A stretch of 64,000 nucleotides of DNA, from positions 310,001 to 374,000 of the forward strand of contig NZ_JACHIP010000001.1 in assembly GCF_014203275.1 (NCBI RefSeq). Reading direction: 5' to 3'. The position numbers were made by a program, and so were the translations under genes. The stretch is from Granulicella aggregans. GTDB taxonomy: Bacteria > Acidobacteriota > Terriglobia > Terriglobales > Acidobacteriaceae. Below the pieces are notes generated by a model. It saw only the letters and a program-made list of their open reading frames with translations, made no database searches and had not been told where the DNA came from. Below are positions 49,766-58,482 of this stretch, in pieces. Positions within the stretch are counted from its first letter, which is position 1. Each line of letters starts with the position of its first letter.

Positions 49766-51465
49766 TTAGCGTTTGCGGGCACACCAGAACCGAGCCAGCT
49801 TCGTACCTGCGCCAGGCCGTAACGAGAGATCATCGCTTGCACTCTTGCACCGGCGGCTCGATGCGCCTGTTCGCTGGCCTCGCGGGATGTGGGACGGCTC
49901 AACTCAGACTCGATTGCCGAATCGCTCGGCATGTTGCTTCCGGCTTGACCGCCGAGTGCCTCAACCAGACCTTCTCTTAGCCATAGCGGGATCTTCGCCG
50001 ACGTCTCCGACTCCACCAGCACATGCAGCATCTCGTGTTGCAACGTCTTTTGCAGTTTCAGGCCAGGTGTAGCTTTCGCGTTGATGACGATGCGTGATCC
50101 GCTGGTGCTCGCAAGCATCCATCCCGGCTGCGAGGTCATCTGGCGGAAGAGTTCGGCAGAAGGCGCGAAGACGATCTCCGGCGTGACAGAGGCGCGCGGC
50201 ACAAACATTGTCTTTGCCTGCTGCCATGAAGCTTCGGTCTCTTCCCTTTGCTGAGGAGTGAGTTGCCGGGCACTTCGAACCGCCACTCCAGCGACGCTGT
50301 CCGTGATCCAGCCGCCGTCATCCGGGCCGATACCGGCGCGTGTTCCCGGAAAGTAAAACGCGAGTATCTCGCGGGCGGACTTGTGTTCGACGGCCATCTC
50401 GGTCGCGCCAAACTGACATAGTCCCACACCGTGGCCGAAGCCTCTTCCATCAAAGATCAGCGCTCCATTTCGGACACCGATCTCATACCAATCAGAGCGC
50501 ACCTTGCTCCATCCGAGAGCTCGTCCGATCGCGAGACGAAGTGCACTCGCGCTGACCTGGGACCGGTTGCCGCTGGGCCCGGCGAACTCCAAAAGTAGCG
50601 CGCGATGTCCGGCGCCTCTTTTTGTAACCTTTACCGCTACAATCTCCGTGGGTAGTCGCCAATGCTGCGTCGTAGCAATCGCAGCCAGCTCACTTGGCTT
50701 TATCTCCGTGTGCCATCCAGATGCGTTTCTACGCACGCAATAAGGATCGGTGTGGGCATTGAGGTACGGCGCTGCATGAACCGCAGCCCACGCCGCGTAA
50801 GCCTCTTCCGTCATACCTCCACAGCTCTGGCTGAAATAGACCTCCGCTCTTCGTTGGCCGAACCACAGTGTCTCGCCCGCTGTCTGCCACACGACCTGCT
50901 CGATGCTGCTCGAGACCGCCCCAAATCGCGCGGCCTGGCACTCGGTACTGTCGCAGAGATCGGCCTTCAGATGACCCGCAGGCACAGCGTAATGTGGACC
51001 GCTAAGCGCATAGGTCCGCGCGACGACAGCCATTGCACGCAATGACTCCTCTGGCTCTTTGGCATCCGTCTCCGCGCTGAGAACGGCGGCGACGTAGCGC
51101 TCGCTTGGCAACGTCAACACGATATCAAGCGTCCCGGCAATGGACTTTACATGCCACAGGCCGACGGCGGTCTTCTGCTCTCCGGACGCGATATCGGTGA
51201 CGCGTAGGGTACCGCCGGCGAAGAGCTCACTCTGGCCGCTGAAGTGCATCGGGGCAGTGAGGATGCGATGCGCGCACGTGGAGCACTCCGCTATCCATGC
51301 GGGTGCGCCTATCGGAGTCAGGGTCAAGTCACGAACATCCCGCGTCGAGAACAACGTGACGGTAACATCGCGGCCGCCTGAATTGTCGATACGGAGGTTT
51401 TGCGACTGTGCTCCCGCGATCGTGATTAGTGCGAGCGTCATCGCAAGAGCGAGAAGGACTCTCAT
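49762..51465 (-). CDS. SpoIID/LytB-like protein with C-terminal HExxH metalloprotease domain
   Basis: 567 residues from the ATG at 51465, chosen because a signal peptide follows directly (MRVLLALAMTLALITIAGAQ) and the ATGA overlap with the PBP gene couples them. A SpoIID-type domain spans about 100-380 (AVLSAETDAKEPEESLRAMAVVARTYAL, QVVWQTAGETLWF.., YFSQSCGGMTEEAYAAW, GRGFGHGVGLCQFGA). SpoIID is a lytic transglycosylase that cuts peptidoglycan lacking stem peptides. The C-terminus (about 440-560) carries HEMLH (477-481) and a downstream Glu498 in LREGLVE, the layout of a gluzincin (peptidase MA-like). The pairing suggests cell-wall and protein processing in the periplasm. Confidence 0.8.
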   Translation of the reverse strand: MRVLLALAMTLALITIAGAQSQNLRIDNSGGRDVTVTLFSTRDVRDLTLTPIGAPAWIAECSTCAHRILTAPMHFSGQSELFAGGTLRVTDIASGEQKTAVGLWHVKSIAGTLDIVLTLPSERYVAAVLSAETDAKEPEESLRAMAVVARTYALSGPHYAVPAGHLKADLCDSTECQAARFGAVSSSIEQVVWQTAGETLWFGQRRAEVYFSQSCGGMTEEAYAAWAAVHAAPYLNAHTDPYCVRRNASGWHTEIKPSELAAIATTQHWRLPTEIVAVKVTKRGAGHRALLLEFAGPSGNRSQVSASALRLAIGRALGWSKVRSDWYEIGVRNGALIFDGRGFGHGVGLCQFGATEMAVEHKSAREILAFYFPGTRAGIGPDDGGWITDSVAGVAVRSARQLTPQQREETEASWQQAKTMFVPRASVTPEIVFAPSAELFRQMTSQPGWMLASTSGSRIVINAKATPGLKLQKTLQHEMLHVLVESETSAKIPLWLREGLVEALGGQAGSNMPSDSAIESELSRPTSREASEQAHRAAGARVQAMISRYGLAQVRSWLGSGVPANAN

Positions 51466-52307
51466 TGGCGAACTTCCGCATTGCGCATCGCAACGAAGAA
51501 CTGTCGCGCGAGCGCCGCTGCGGTTCCACCGTCGCCGTGCGGAACGAAGACGACGACGACCATGCGCCCAGGCAGGACTCCCCCAAACCAGCCGTGTGTC
51601 CACGTCTCTCCGCGATTCTGTGCTGTGCCGGTCTTGCCGAGGATCGAGACTCCTTCGACCGCCGCTGGGTGCGCCATGCCGTAGTCCACTGACTCTCGCA
51701 AGCCTCGCTCGACCGGGCCGCCCGCAGGCAGCTTCAACATGAGTTCGCGATAGGCTTCGGCCAGCTCAAGTGGCGTGACCGTGACGTTCTCCAGGCCTAG
51801 CGCGGTCAACTCGCGCACCTCCGCTGAGGCGTTCGCGACCGAATGATGTTCGAGGTGCGCTTCTCGCAACGCCTGCTCCAAGGAAGGCCCGGTAAAGCGC
51901 CGACCAAGCTCTGCGAAGTAGCGATTGCAGGACTCGGCCAGAGCGCTCTCCGCGTTAAATGTGTTCCTGTCAGCCGGATGCGTGCAATCCACATTGCGGC
52001 CGGCGATGCGAAGATGAAGGTCGCAGAAGACCTGTGTGCCGCTTGTGATAACGCCGTGATCCAATGCAAATTCCAGCAGCAGGGGCTTGATCGAAGACCC
52101 GGGAGTCGCCCGCTGTTGTCTGCCCATGAGGGCCAGCACTTTTCCAGATTTGCTATCAATTACGATCCCAGCCGCCTGGGTTCGGCGCAGGGCCTTCGCC
52201 AGCGCGTCTGACTCAATGTTCGAGGCGGCGGCCGAACCTTGAAAAGACGCCACAAGCAGAGCTGCGGCATAACAACGCGCGATCAATCGGCCAGCCCGCA
52301 CTCCCAT
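51462..52307 (-). CDS. Minimal penicillin-binding transpeptidase
   Basis: 281 residues with a signal peptide or anchor (about 8-28). Only a class B-like transpeptidase core is present: SxxK with Ser71 and Lys74 (PGSSIKP), SxN (SCN at about 131-133) and KTG (GKTGTAQN), the triad of the penicilloyl-serine transferases. Normal PBPs carry 300-400 more residues, so the N-terminal pedestal or glycosyltransferase domains are absent. It is the first gene of a two-gene unit with the SpoIID-like protein (ATGA overlap). It may crosslink or trim peptidoglycan locally around the alpha-2-macroglobulin system, or sense beta-lactams. An Ile/Lys-rich active-site lid cannot be judged. Confidence 0.8.
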   Translation of the reverse strand: MGVRAGRLIARCYAAALLVASFQGSAAASNIESDALAKALRRTQAAGIVIDSKSGKVLALMGRQQRATPGSSIKPLLLEFALDHGVITSGTQVFCDLHLRIAGRNVDCTHPADRNTFNAESALAESCNRYFAELGRRFTGPSLEQALREAHLEHHSVANASAEVRELTALGLENVTVTPLELAEAYRELMLKLPAGGPVERGLRESVDYGMAHPAAVEGVSILGKTGTAQNRGETWTHGWFGGVLPGRMVVVVFVPHGDGGTAAALARQFFVAMRNAEVRQ

Positions 52308-52316
52308 CCGGCTAGT

Positions 52317-53876
52317 TTAGATTGTAAAAATCGGTGTGGTTAGCCGGTCCTTCGAGATCGGCCCAACCTTCCATCCGGCCAACTTTATGTCTGCCGTGCC
52401 GGTCGCTCCTACGCCGATGTCCGGCGCAGTCGAATCCGGATAGTAGAAACGCTTCGTGTAACCAATGCGCTCGCTGATGATCAGCTCAATCACGGAACCA
52501 TCGACGTAGGCGTGCAGCGAGGGCTCGTCAGAAGCTTCAAGCTGAACCTCTTTGCTGTCGACCACGAACTTGTGAGTCTCCGGCGTATAGGTCGCCTTCA
52601 GAATCTCTTCGCTCTTCATATTGATGGTGAATTCCATACGCGCACCCTTGCGGCCAACGCAGAGAACCTCACCCGAAGCCTTTGGCAACATAGTCAGAAA
52701 CACGGGCGTGTCTTTCTGTCCAACCTCCAATCCTTTGGAGGGCAATGTTCCGGCCCGTAAACCCACGGCCTCGGGCAGGACTCTAACCCGCAGCGTTCCA
52801 TCCACATCCAAACTCAACACTCGCGGCAGGCTCATCATTCCCGACCAACCCGCGACTTTCATCTCAGCGTCGCTGCGCTTCTCCTGAATCCATCCCCACA
52901 GGATTCTTCGTCCCTTCGCATCGAGTTGCGTCTTTGGCGCGTAGAACGCACCGAGGTCGAGTTCTCCGGTCTTTTTCTTCGTGAAGGTCATCGTCGCTTC
53001 GTCAAGGTGGCCCGACTCCCAGATAACTTTACCCAGCGTCGAATAAATCAACACATGGCCGCCATCGAGCGCAAAGAAGTCCGGGCACTCCCACATCTCG
53101 CCGTCGTCGCAGGGGTTAGCCGTCTTCTTGCCGGTCCACTCGCCGCTGGTCAGCTTGTGCATGTACTCCCATGACTTCGGGTCAACAAGGTTCTTCGTGC
53201 GATAGAGCAGCACGCAGCCGCCCACTTCAGCCTCGCCGGAGCCCACGGTCATGTAGTACCAGTCGCCCTGCTTCCACGCCGAAGGATCGCGAAAGCCCGT
53301 GATCTTCATCCCCGGCGGCGGCAGCGGGATGATCGGCTCCGGAAGCTTCGTCCACTTCACCAACGCGGGATCATCCGACCACGCGATGCACTGCGACTCC
53401 TGGATCTTGTTCTCGCCATCGCGAATGGTCGCGAGCTCCGGCGATGAGAGCTTCGTGCCGGTGTACACCTGGTACACACGCTTGCCCACCTTGATCGCTG
53501 AACCTGAGAAGCATCCGTACTCATCCGGGCTGCCTGGCGTAGGCGTCATCGCCAGCGGTTTATGGTTCCAGTGCAGCATGTCGGGGCTTTCGGAGTGGTA
53601 CCAGCTCATGTCTCCCCACACCGCGGCCAGCGGATTGAACTGGCAGAACATGTGGTATTTTCCATTGAAGTAGACGGGCCCATTGGGATCGTTCATCCAG
53701 TTCTTTGCCGGAAGCAGATGGAACTGGGGTCGGCGCGGATCGGTGGCGATATTGGCAGCGGAGTCCTCTGCCATTGCCCAGCGCGGAAAAAGACTCGCGG
53801 CGGCAGAGGCTGCCGCGGATGCGAGCAGCCTGCGACGGCTGAGCGACCTACCTTGAATCGGATCGGAACTCTTCAT
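52317..53876 (-). CDS. Tat-exported GH32 fructan/sucrose hydrolase
   Basis: 519 residues from the ATG at 53876 (AGAGGAG 8 bp upstream), giving a twin-arginine signal SRRRLLASAAA cut near AMAED. GH32 enzymes hydrolyse beta-fructosides such as levan, inulin or sucrose. The five-bladed propeller motifs are intact: WMNDPNG (nucleophile Asp63), FRDPSA (Asp197) and WECPDFF (acid/base Glu263), followed by the C-terminal beta-sandwich. No fructose importer or regulator is adjacent, so it is an orphan gene; it ends 9 bp before the PBP gene, on the same strand. A TTGACA -35-like hexamer lies upstream without a clear -10. Confidence 0.9.
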   Translation of the reverse strand: MKSSDPIQGRSLSRRRLLASAAASAAASLFPRWAMAEDSAANIATDPRRPQFHLLPAKNWMNDPNGPVYFNGKYHMFCQFNPLAAVWGDMSWYHSESPDMLHWNHKPLAMTPTPGSPDEYGCFSGSAIKVGKRVYQVYTGTKLSSPELATIRDGENKIQESQCIAWSDDPALVKWTKLPEPIIPLPPPGMKITGFRDPSAWKQGDWYYMTVGSGEAEVGGCVLLYRTKNLVDPKSWEYMHKLTSGEWTGKKTANPCDDGEMWECPDFFALDGGHVLIYSTLGKVIWESGHLDEATMTFTKKKTGELDLGAFYAPKTQLDAKGRRILWGWIQEKRSDAEMKVAGWSGMMSLPRVLSLDVDGTLRVRVLPEAVGLRAGTLPSKGLEVGQKDTPVFLTMLPKASGEVLCVGRKGARMEFTINMKSEEILKATYTPETHKFVVDSKEVQLEASDEPSLHAYVDGSVIELIISERIGYTKRFYYPDSTAPDIGVGATGTADIKLAGWKVGPISKDRLTTPIFTI

Positions 53877-54003
53877 AGACTCGCTCCTCTGCCGCCGAGC
53901 GAAGGCCAGCAAGCCAAAGGGTCTTTCACTCGCACACAAACTGTCAAGCAGGTTGCTATACAGGCGACGTAATACTTGTCCTGTAAACTTCTACGAACTC
54001 ACT

Positions 54004-54858
54004 ATGCCGACCACTGCCGTTCTGCTCATCGATTGTCCTGACCGCAAAGGCCTCGTCGCGGCCATCGCGAACTTCCTCGTCGACAATTACGACGCCAACG
54101 TCCTGAACGCAGACCAGCACCAGGATGCCGCGCTCGGCCTCTTCTTCATGCGCGTGGAGTTCGAGACGGAACTCCCCTGCGATGACGCGCAGTTCCGCGC
54201 TCTCTTCGCTCCCCTGGCCACGTCGATGAACCTCAACTGGAAGATCACCTTCCCGGCCCGGCCACAGAAGGTCGCCATCTTCGTTTCTCACTACTTGCAC
54301 TGCCTCGCCGACCTGCTGCATCGTCACCAGACCGGCGAGTTGCCCTGCGAGCTTGCGCTGATCGTCAGTAACCATGAGAGTGCACGTCCGCTGGCCGAGT
54401 TTTATGGAGTTCCGTTCCACTTCACGCCCGTTACGCCGGCTACCCGGCAGGCCGTCGAAGTGCAGCACCTTGAACTACTCGCCGCTAATAACATCGACCT
54501 CATCGTGCTCGCCCGATACATGCAGATCTTGTCGCCGCGCTTTGTCGAAGCCCATCCGCTCCGGATCATCAACGTTCATCACTCATTCCTCCCTGCCTTT
54601 ACCGGGGCGAAGCCTTACCACGCGGCCTTCGCGCGCGGCGTCAAGCTAATCGGCGCGACCAGCCACTACGTCACCGAAGAGCTGGACGAAGGGCCGATCA
54701 TCGAACAGGACGTCACCCGCGTCGCCCAGAGCGACCAGTTGCCCGACCTCATCCAGAAGGGCCGCGATCTCGAGCGCCTCGTGCTCTCGCGTGGCGTTCG
54801 CTGGCATCTCGCCCACCGCATCCTTTCGTATGCGAACAAAACCGTGATCTTTTCCTAG
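54004..54858 (+). CDS. purU: Formyltetrahydrofolate deformylase
   Basis: 284 residues from the ATG at 54004; the open frame upstream to 53953 adds 17 unrelated residues. It hydrolyses 10-formyl-THF to formate and THF, supplying formate for PurT or balancing one-carbon pools. N-terminal ACT domain at about 4-80 (VLLIDCPDRKGLVAAIANFLV) and a C-terminal formyltransferase fold with catalytic NVHHSFLPAFTGAKPY and LDEGPIIEQDV (Asp). Length equals that of E. coli PurU. It stands alone, divergent from the GH32 gene and 67 bp upstream of the photolyase gene. Confidence 0.93.
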   Translation: MPTTAVLLIDCPDRKGLVAAIANFLVDNYDANVLNADQHQDAALGLFFMRVEFETELPCDDAQFRALFAPLATSMNLNWKITFPARPQKVAIFVSHYLHCLADLLHRHQTGELPCELALIVSNHESARPLAEFYGVPFHFTPVTPATRQAVEVQHLELLAANNIDLIVLARYMQILSPRFVEAHPLRIINVHHSFLPAFTGAKPYHAAFARGVKLIGATSHYVTEELDEGPIIEQDVTRVAQSDQLPDLIQKGRDLERLVLSRGVRWHLAHRILSYANKTVIFS

Positions 54859-54925
54859 ACTGAAAGCCGCGCGCGAAATGTTCATCGCACGATACTCACG
54901 CTTTGGCAGTCGATAGCCTTAGAAG

Positions 54926-56581
54926 ATGGCCATCTTCGCCGAACAGATTCGCCTCGCCTACCCCACTCCGCAGGACCTGAAAGACCGCCGGTGGATCTAC
55001 GTTCCATACGACCGTTTCACCGATCGCACCGGGCCGCTCACCGAGCAGCCAGCCTCTGCGACCGGGATCGTCATCGTTGAGTCCACCGCGAAGGCCCACC
55101 GCCGTCCCTATCACAAGAAGAAGCTCGTCCTGCTCATCAGCAACATGCGCCACTTTGCACTTGAACAGGCGGCTCGCGGCTGCAAGGTGATCTACCAGTT
55201 CTCTGAAGAGAGCCACGCGCGGGCCTTGCTCGAGTTGCAGCGAAGTCTCCCGCTTCCCGAACTGTCCATGATGCAGCCTGCGGAGCGTGAGCTTCGACTC
55301 GACATCGAAGCGGCAATTCTGGACGGTCTCAAGATCAAGCTCGCTCCCGATACGACCTGGCTGTCTACCATCGAAGACTTCCTTAGCGTCTTCGGGCCCT
55401 ATAAATCGGGCCGCTCCTATGTGATGGACCGCTTCTATCGGACCCAGCGGCAGAAGACGGGGATTTTGATGGACAAGGGCAAGCCGCGAGGTGGAAAGTT
55501 CTCCTTCGACGCCGAAAACCGTAAGCCTTACAAGGGCCTGCCGCTCATTCCTCAGCCACCCGTGTTTGCTCCTGATGAAGTTACAAATGAAGTCATCACA
55601 CTTGTCGAGCAGACCTACCCGCACCACTTCGGTTTGATCTCAAACTTCAACTCACCTGTAACGCAGCAGGATGCTGACCTAGCATGGGCATTTGCACTCG
55701 AGCATCTGCTGCCCCACTTCGGCCCCTACGAAGATGCGATGCGCGACGACGAACTTCAGCTCTTCCACAGCCGCCTTTCGGGACTCATCAATCTCGGACG
55801 TCTACTGCCGTCACAGATGACCGCCGATGTGGAAGCGGCCTGCGCGGAGGGCCTCATCCCGCTCGCCAGCGCCGAGGGATTTATTCGCCAGATCCTTGGA
55901 TGGCGCGAGTTCATGCGGCATCTGCACCAGCAGACAGATGGATATCGTCTGCTTGCCGGCACTGTGGCTCAGGAAGCAGGGTCAAAGCCGTCGCGAGATG
56001 TCTATGCCGGTGCCACACCCTCTGCCCTGTCTGCCTCTTTGCCACTTCCGGCGGCATACTGGGGCGTCAAATCAGGCCTGCACTGCCTCGATACCGTGGT
56101 TGCTCAGGTCATAGAGGAGGGATGGTCGCACCACATCACGCGGCTTATGGTGCTCTCAAATCTCGCCACGCTCGGCGGCTTTTCCCCGCGTCAGCTCACC
56201 GACTGGTTCTGGTTCGCCTACGTCGACGCCTATGACTGGGTAGTCGAGACGAACGTTCTCGGCATGGCCACCTATGCCGATGGCGGACTAACGGCAACCA
56301 AGCCCTACGTCTCCGGAGCCGCGTACATCAACAAGATGTCGAACTTCTGCGGCCACTGCCAGTACGACCCCAAACGCTCCACGGGTGAAGGCTCGTGTCC
56401 CTTCACCGCGCTCTACTGGACCTTCCTTGAGCGCAATGAATCCGTGCTTGGAAACAACTTCCGCCTGCAGATGCCATATACCACGCTGCGCAAAAAATCC
56501 CCGATCGAACTGGTGCAGCTCCGCGCCCGCGCACAGAAGGCAATTGACGAGCTTCAGCAGCTTCCGCACCTGGAATATTGA
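54926..56581 (+). CDS. FeS-type cryptochrome/photolyase (bacterial (6-4) photolyase class)
   Basis: 551 residues starting at the ATG after AGAAG. N-terminal alpha/beta antenna domain (about 1-190) and a C-terminal helical FAD domain with FIRQILGWREFMR and LTDWFWFAYVDAYDWVVETNVLGMAT. Four cysteines, Cys387, Cys475, Cys478 (FCGHC) and Cys491, are spaced as in the [4Fe-4S]-binding bacterial cryptochrome/(6-4) photolyase class (FeS-BCP, PhrB type), formerly called deoxyribodipyrimidine photolyase-related. Likely light-driven repair of UV (6-4) photoproducts with FAD. It is a single gene; the downstream M15 peptidase has its own spacing. Confidence 0.9.
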   Translation: MAIFAEQIRLAYPTPQDLKDRRWIYVPYDRFTDRTGPLTEQPASATGIVIVESTAKAHRRPYHKKKLVLLISNMRHFALEQAARGCKVIYQFSEESHARALLELQRSLPLPELSMMQPAERELRLDIEAAILDGLKIKLAPDTTWLSTIEDFLSVFGPYKSGRSYVMDRFYRTQRQKTGILMDKGKPRGGKFSFDAENRKPYKGLPLIPQPPVFAPDEVTNEVITLVEQTYPHHFGLISNFNSPVTQQDADLAWAFALEHLLPHFGPYEDAMRDDELQLFHSRLSGLINLGRLLPSQMTADVEAACAEGLIPLASAEGFIRQILGWREFMRHLHQQTDGYRLLAGTVAQEAGSKPSRDVYAGATPSALSASLPLPAAYWGVKSGLHCLDTVVAQVIEEGWSHHITRLMVLSNLATLGGFSPRQLTDWFWFAYVDAYDWVVETNVLGMATYADGGLTATKPYVSGAAYINKMSNFCGHCQYDPKRSTGEGSCPFTALYWTFLERNESVLGNNFRLQMPYTTLRKKSPIELVQLRARAQKAIDELQQLPHLEY

Positions 56582-56695
56582 CGTTTGCAAATGAGGTGAC
56601 ACGATCGCCTACTCTGACACACAATAGTCCGCTGAAGAAAATCTCTTTGGCTGACTTTAGGCCCCGCAGCTATCTCAATGGAAACAGGAGAGTCC

Positions 56696-57193
56696 ATGGA
56701 CCCCCGCAGTGAAACCGCCCTCAGCAGTGTCTGTCCTGAGTTTGCCACCAAGGTTCGCGCCGCGTCGGACGCGCTGAACGCCGACGGAACCTTCATCCTT
56801 GTCGTCTCCGGGCTGCGTTCGGCAGACGAGCAGAATGCGCTCTACGCGCAGGGCCGCACGACAACCGGGAAAATTGTGACCAACGCTAAGGCTGGCCAGT
56901 CGATGCACAACTACGGGCTCGCCGCGGATATCGTTCCCTACACGACGGGAAATAGCGGGCAAGTCAACTGGAACGCCTCCACGCCGCAGTTTCAGCACAT
57001 GGTCGCCGCCATGAAAGCGCAGGGACTGGAGTGGGGCGGAGACTGGAAGGGATCGCTGGGAGACTTCGACCACTTTCAGCTCACCGAGCTTCCTGCATCT
57101 CCCTCAATCGCTATGCGCACCGACTACGGGGCTGGTCCCGCAGATCTCAGCGCGATCTGGGATAAGGCTACGACAGGCGCTTACGCCGTCTAG
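56696..57193 (+). CDS. M15 family peptidoglycan peptidase (endolysin-like)
   Basis: 165 residues from the ATG at 56696 with AGGAG 5 bp upstream. No signal peptide is visible. M15 zinc peptidase motifs are SMHNYGLAADI (His and Asp zinc ligands) and GDFDHFQL (Asp catalytic, His ligand), plus SGLRSADEQNALYAQGRTT. This small M15C form resembles phage L-alanyl-D-glutamate endolysins and VanY-type carboxypeptidases. No holin, spanin or phage gene lies nearby, so either it is a domesticated phage lysin or it is exported by an unseen route. A strong hairpin follows it. Confidence 0.8.
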   Translation: MDPRSETALSSVCPEFATKVRAASDALNADGTFILVVSGLRSADEQNALYAQGRTTTGKIVTNAKAGQSMHNYGLAADIVPYTTGNSGQVNWNASTPQFQHMVAAMKAQGLEWGGDWKGSLGDFDHFQLTELPASPSIAMRTDYGAGPADLSAIWDKATTGAYAV

Positions 57194-57229
57194 TTCACCT
57201 GGAACAAACGCTCCTACGCAGTCCGGGTG

Positions 57230-57260
57230 CCCATCCATGCAGTTTCATCGCATGGGTGGG
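57230..57260. terminator. Bidirectional hairpin between M15 peptidase and cupin genes
   Basis: CCCATCCATGC (57230-57240) pairs with GCATGGGTGGG (57250-57260), 11 bp with one G-T pair and a 9-base loop, between convergent genes. Confidence 0.6.
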
Positions 57261-57285
57261 ACATTCGTGCGGAGCTCGAACCGCT

Positions 57286-57792
57286 TCACACCTTCGTCAA
57301 CCCGGAAATCAACTCCGCCCACTCAGGCCATCGTTCCGTCAGCTCCGCCTGCTTGCCTTCTGTGTAGTCGACAAACTCAAATCCGGGACTGACGGTGCAC
57401 CCCAGCAGCGCCCACCTTCCGCCAGGCACCAGCCGCGATCCCTGCCAAACACCGCGCTCCACTAACACCTGCGGTCGCTCGCCAGCAACAAAGTCATTGC
57501 CGATAACGACTCGCTTGCCCGTGCCATCTGCAAAGAGCTGCAGCATCTCCAGCGCGTCGCCCGCGTAGAAGTGAAAGATCTCGTCGGACTGCAACAAGTG
57601 CATCTCGCTGAACGTCTCCGGTTCCAGCAGATAGTAGATCGCGGTCGACATCCTGCGCGGGCCGTCGTATCGGCCATCGACGAAGTTTGTTGCGGGCACC
57701 GTCTCTGCCGACTCGTACGTTCGCACGTACCAGCCGCCCTCCTGGGGATGAGGCTTCAGCCCCAATAGGTCTTTCACTTCCACTGCAGTCAT
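57286..57792 (-). CDS. DUF985 / cupin_5 family protein
   Basis: 168 residues, single cupin barrel of the DUF985 type (yeast YML079w-like): HPQEGGWYVRTYESAE at the N-terminus, TAIYYLLEPETFSEMHLLQSDEIFHFYAGD in the centre and RWALLGCTVSPGFEFVDYT at the end. The HLLQSDEIFHFYAG strand holds His and Glu residues in the usual metal or ligand position. Biochemical function in this family is unsettled, though a plant-lectin/germin-like fold is known. Stand-alone and convergent with the M15 peptidase. Confidence 0.85.
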   Translation of the reverse strand: MTAVEVKDLLGLKPHPQEGGWYVRTYESAETVPATNFVDGRYDGPRRMSTAIYYLLEPETFSEMHLLQSDEIFHFYAGDALEMLQLFADGTGKRVVIGNDFVAGERPQVLVERGVWQGSRLVPGGRWALLGCTVSPGFEFVDYTEGKQAELTERWPEWAELISGLTKV

Positions 57793-57990
57793 CGAATCTC
57801 CATACGAATCCTTAAACCTAAGTTATCCTTCCACTATCCCATGCAAGCTCTCACCCCGTATGAGCAGCAAAGCCTGCAAAACGAACCTTCCAGCAATGAA
57901 GATGTCTTGTGAACCGGCAAGCCTAGTCCTCGCATCCTCGTTCACCGCTCCGGTAACACGCTCTTCAGCAATCGCAATAGGAAACTATCC

Positions 57991-58383
57991 ATGATTCCCG
58001 TCACCTCGCTATCACCCTATACAAGTCTCTTCAGCTTTCTGGTCGGTCTCCCCACACTCGTTGGAACTTACTACCAGTCCTGGAAGGCCCGCGAGGAGGC
58101 GAAGCAGGCCCGCGCGGGGTTGAGCTACAGCGAGAACTGCCTGGAGTTCAACCTTGAAGACGGCACCACCGTCAATCTGGTGCCGCTCGAGACGCTGCAC
58201 ACGCTGCCCGAGCCCGGAGACATCGTCCTGCTGCCTGGAGACGCTTCGCCAACCCAGCATGCTGCGTATCGCGTCAGCCGCATCGAGCACATCTACGTCC
58301 GCGTGGAGACACGCTATGCGCAACACGGCCAGGCGCGGCTCGCCAAGACCGTCGCGCATGTTGACCGGGTCGGCGGCGCGTAG
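57991..58383 (+). CDS. Small conserved-looking protein of unknown function
   Basis: 130 residues. A hydrophobic N-terminal stretch (about 11-27, TSLFSFLVGLPTLVGTY) is either a membrane anchor or a signal-anchor, followed by a charged helix (SWKAREEAKQARAGL) and a beta-rich C-terminal domain (CLEFNLEDGTTVNLVPLETLHTLPEPGDIVLLPG). I do not recognise it. The VPLETLHTLP and GDIVLLPGD segments suggest a small SH3-like or PRC-like barrel. It has normal codon use, an upstream 198-bp gap with no second gene, and precedes the purine permease by 99 bp on the same strand. Confidence 0.5.
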   Translation: MIPVTSLSPYTSLFSFLVGLPTLVGTYYQSWKAREEAKQARAGLSYSENCLEFNLEDGTTVNLVPLETLHTLPEPGDIVLLPGDASPTQHAAYRVSRIEHIYVRVETRYAQHGQARLAKTVAHVDRVGGA

Positions 58384-58482
58384 CGGCCAGCTGCTGTGCA
58401 GCCATCCGTCGCTGGCTCGCGAAATGCTCTATTCTTGAATTAATCACTACAAATTTATTTCCACGCGAGAGACCTGCCCTTA

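Noticed and set aside
58384..58482. Purine riboswitch before the NCS2 permease
   Set aside because: Only 99 bp, AT-rich near the start, and no conserved purine-aptamer core (no TATA...TACC-like loops) could be seen.
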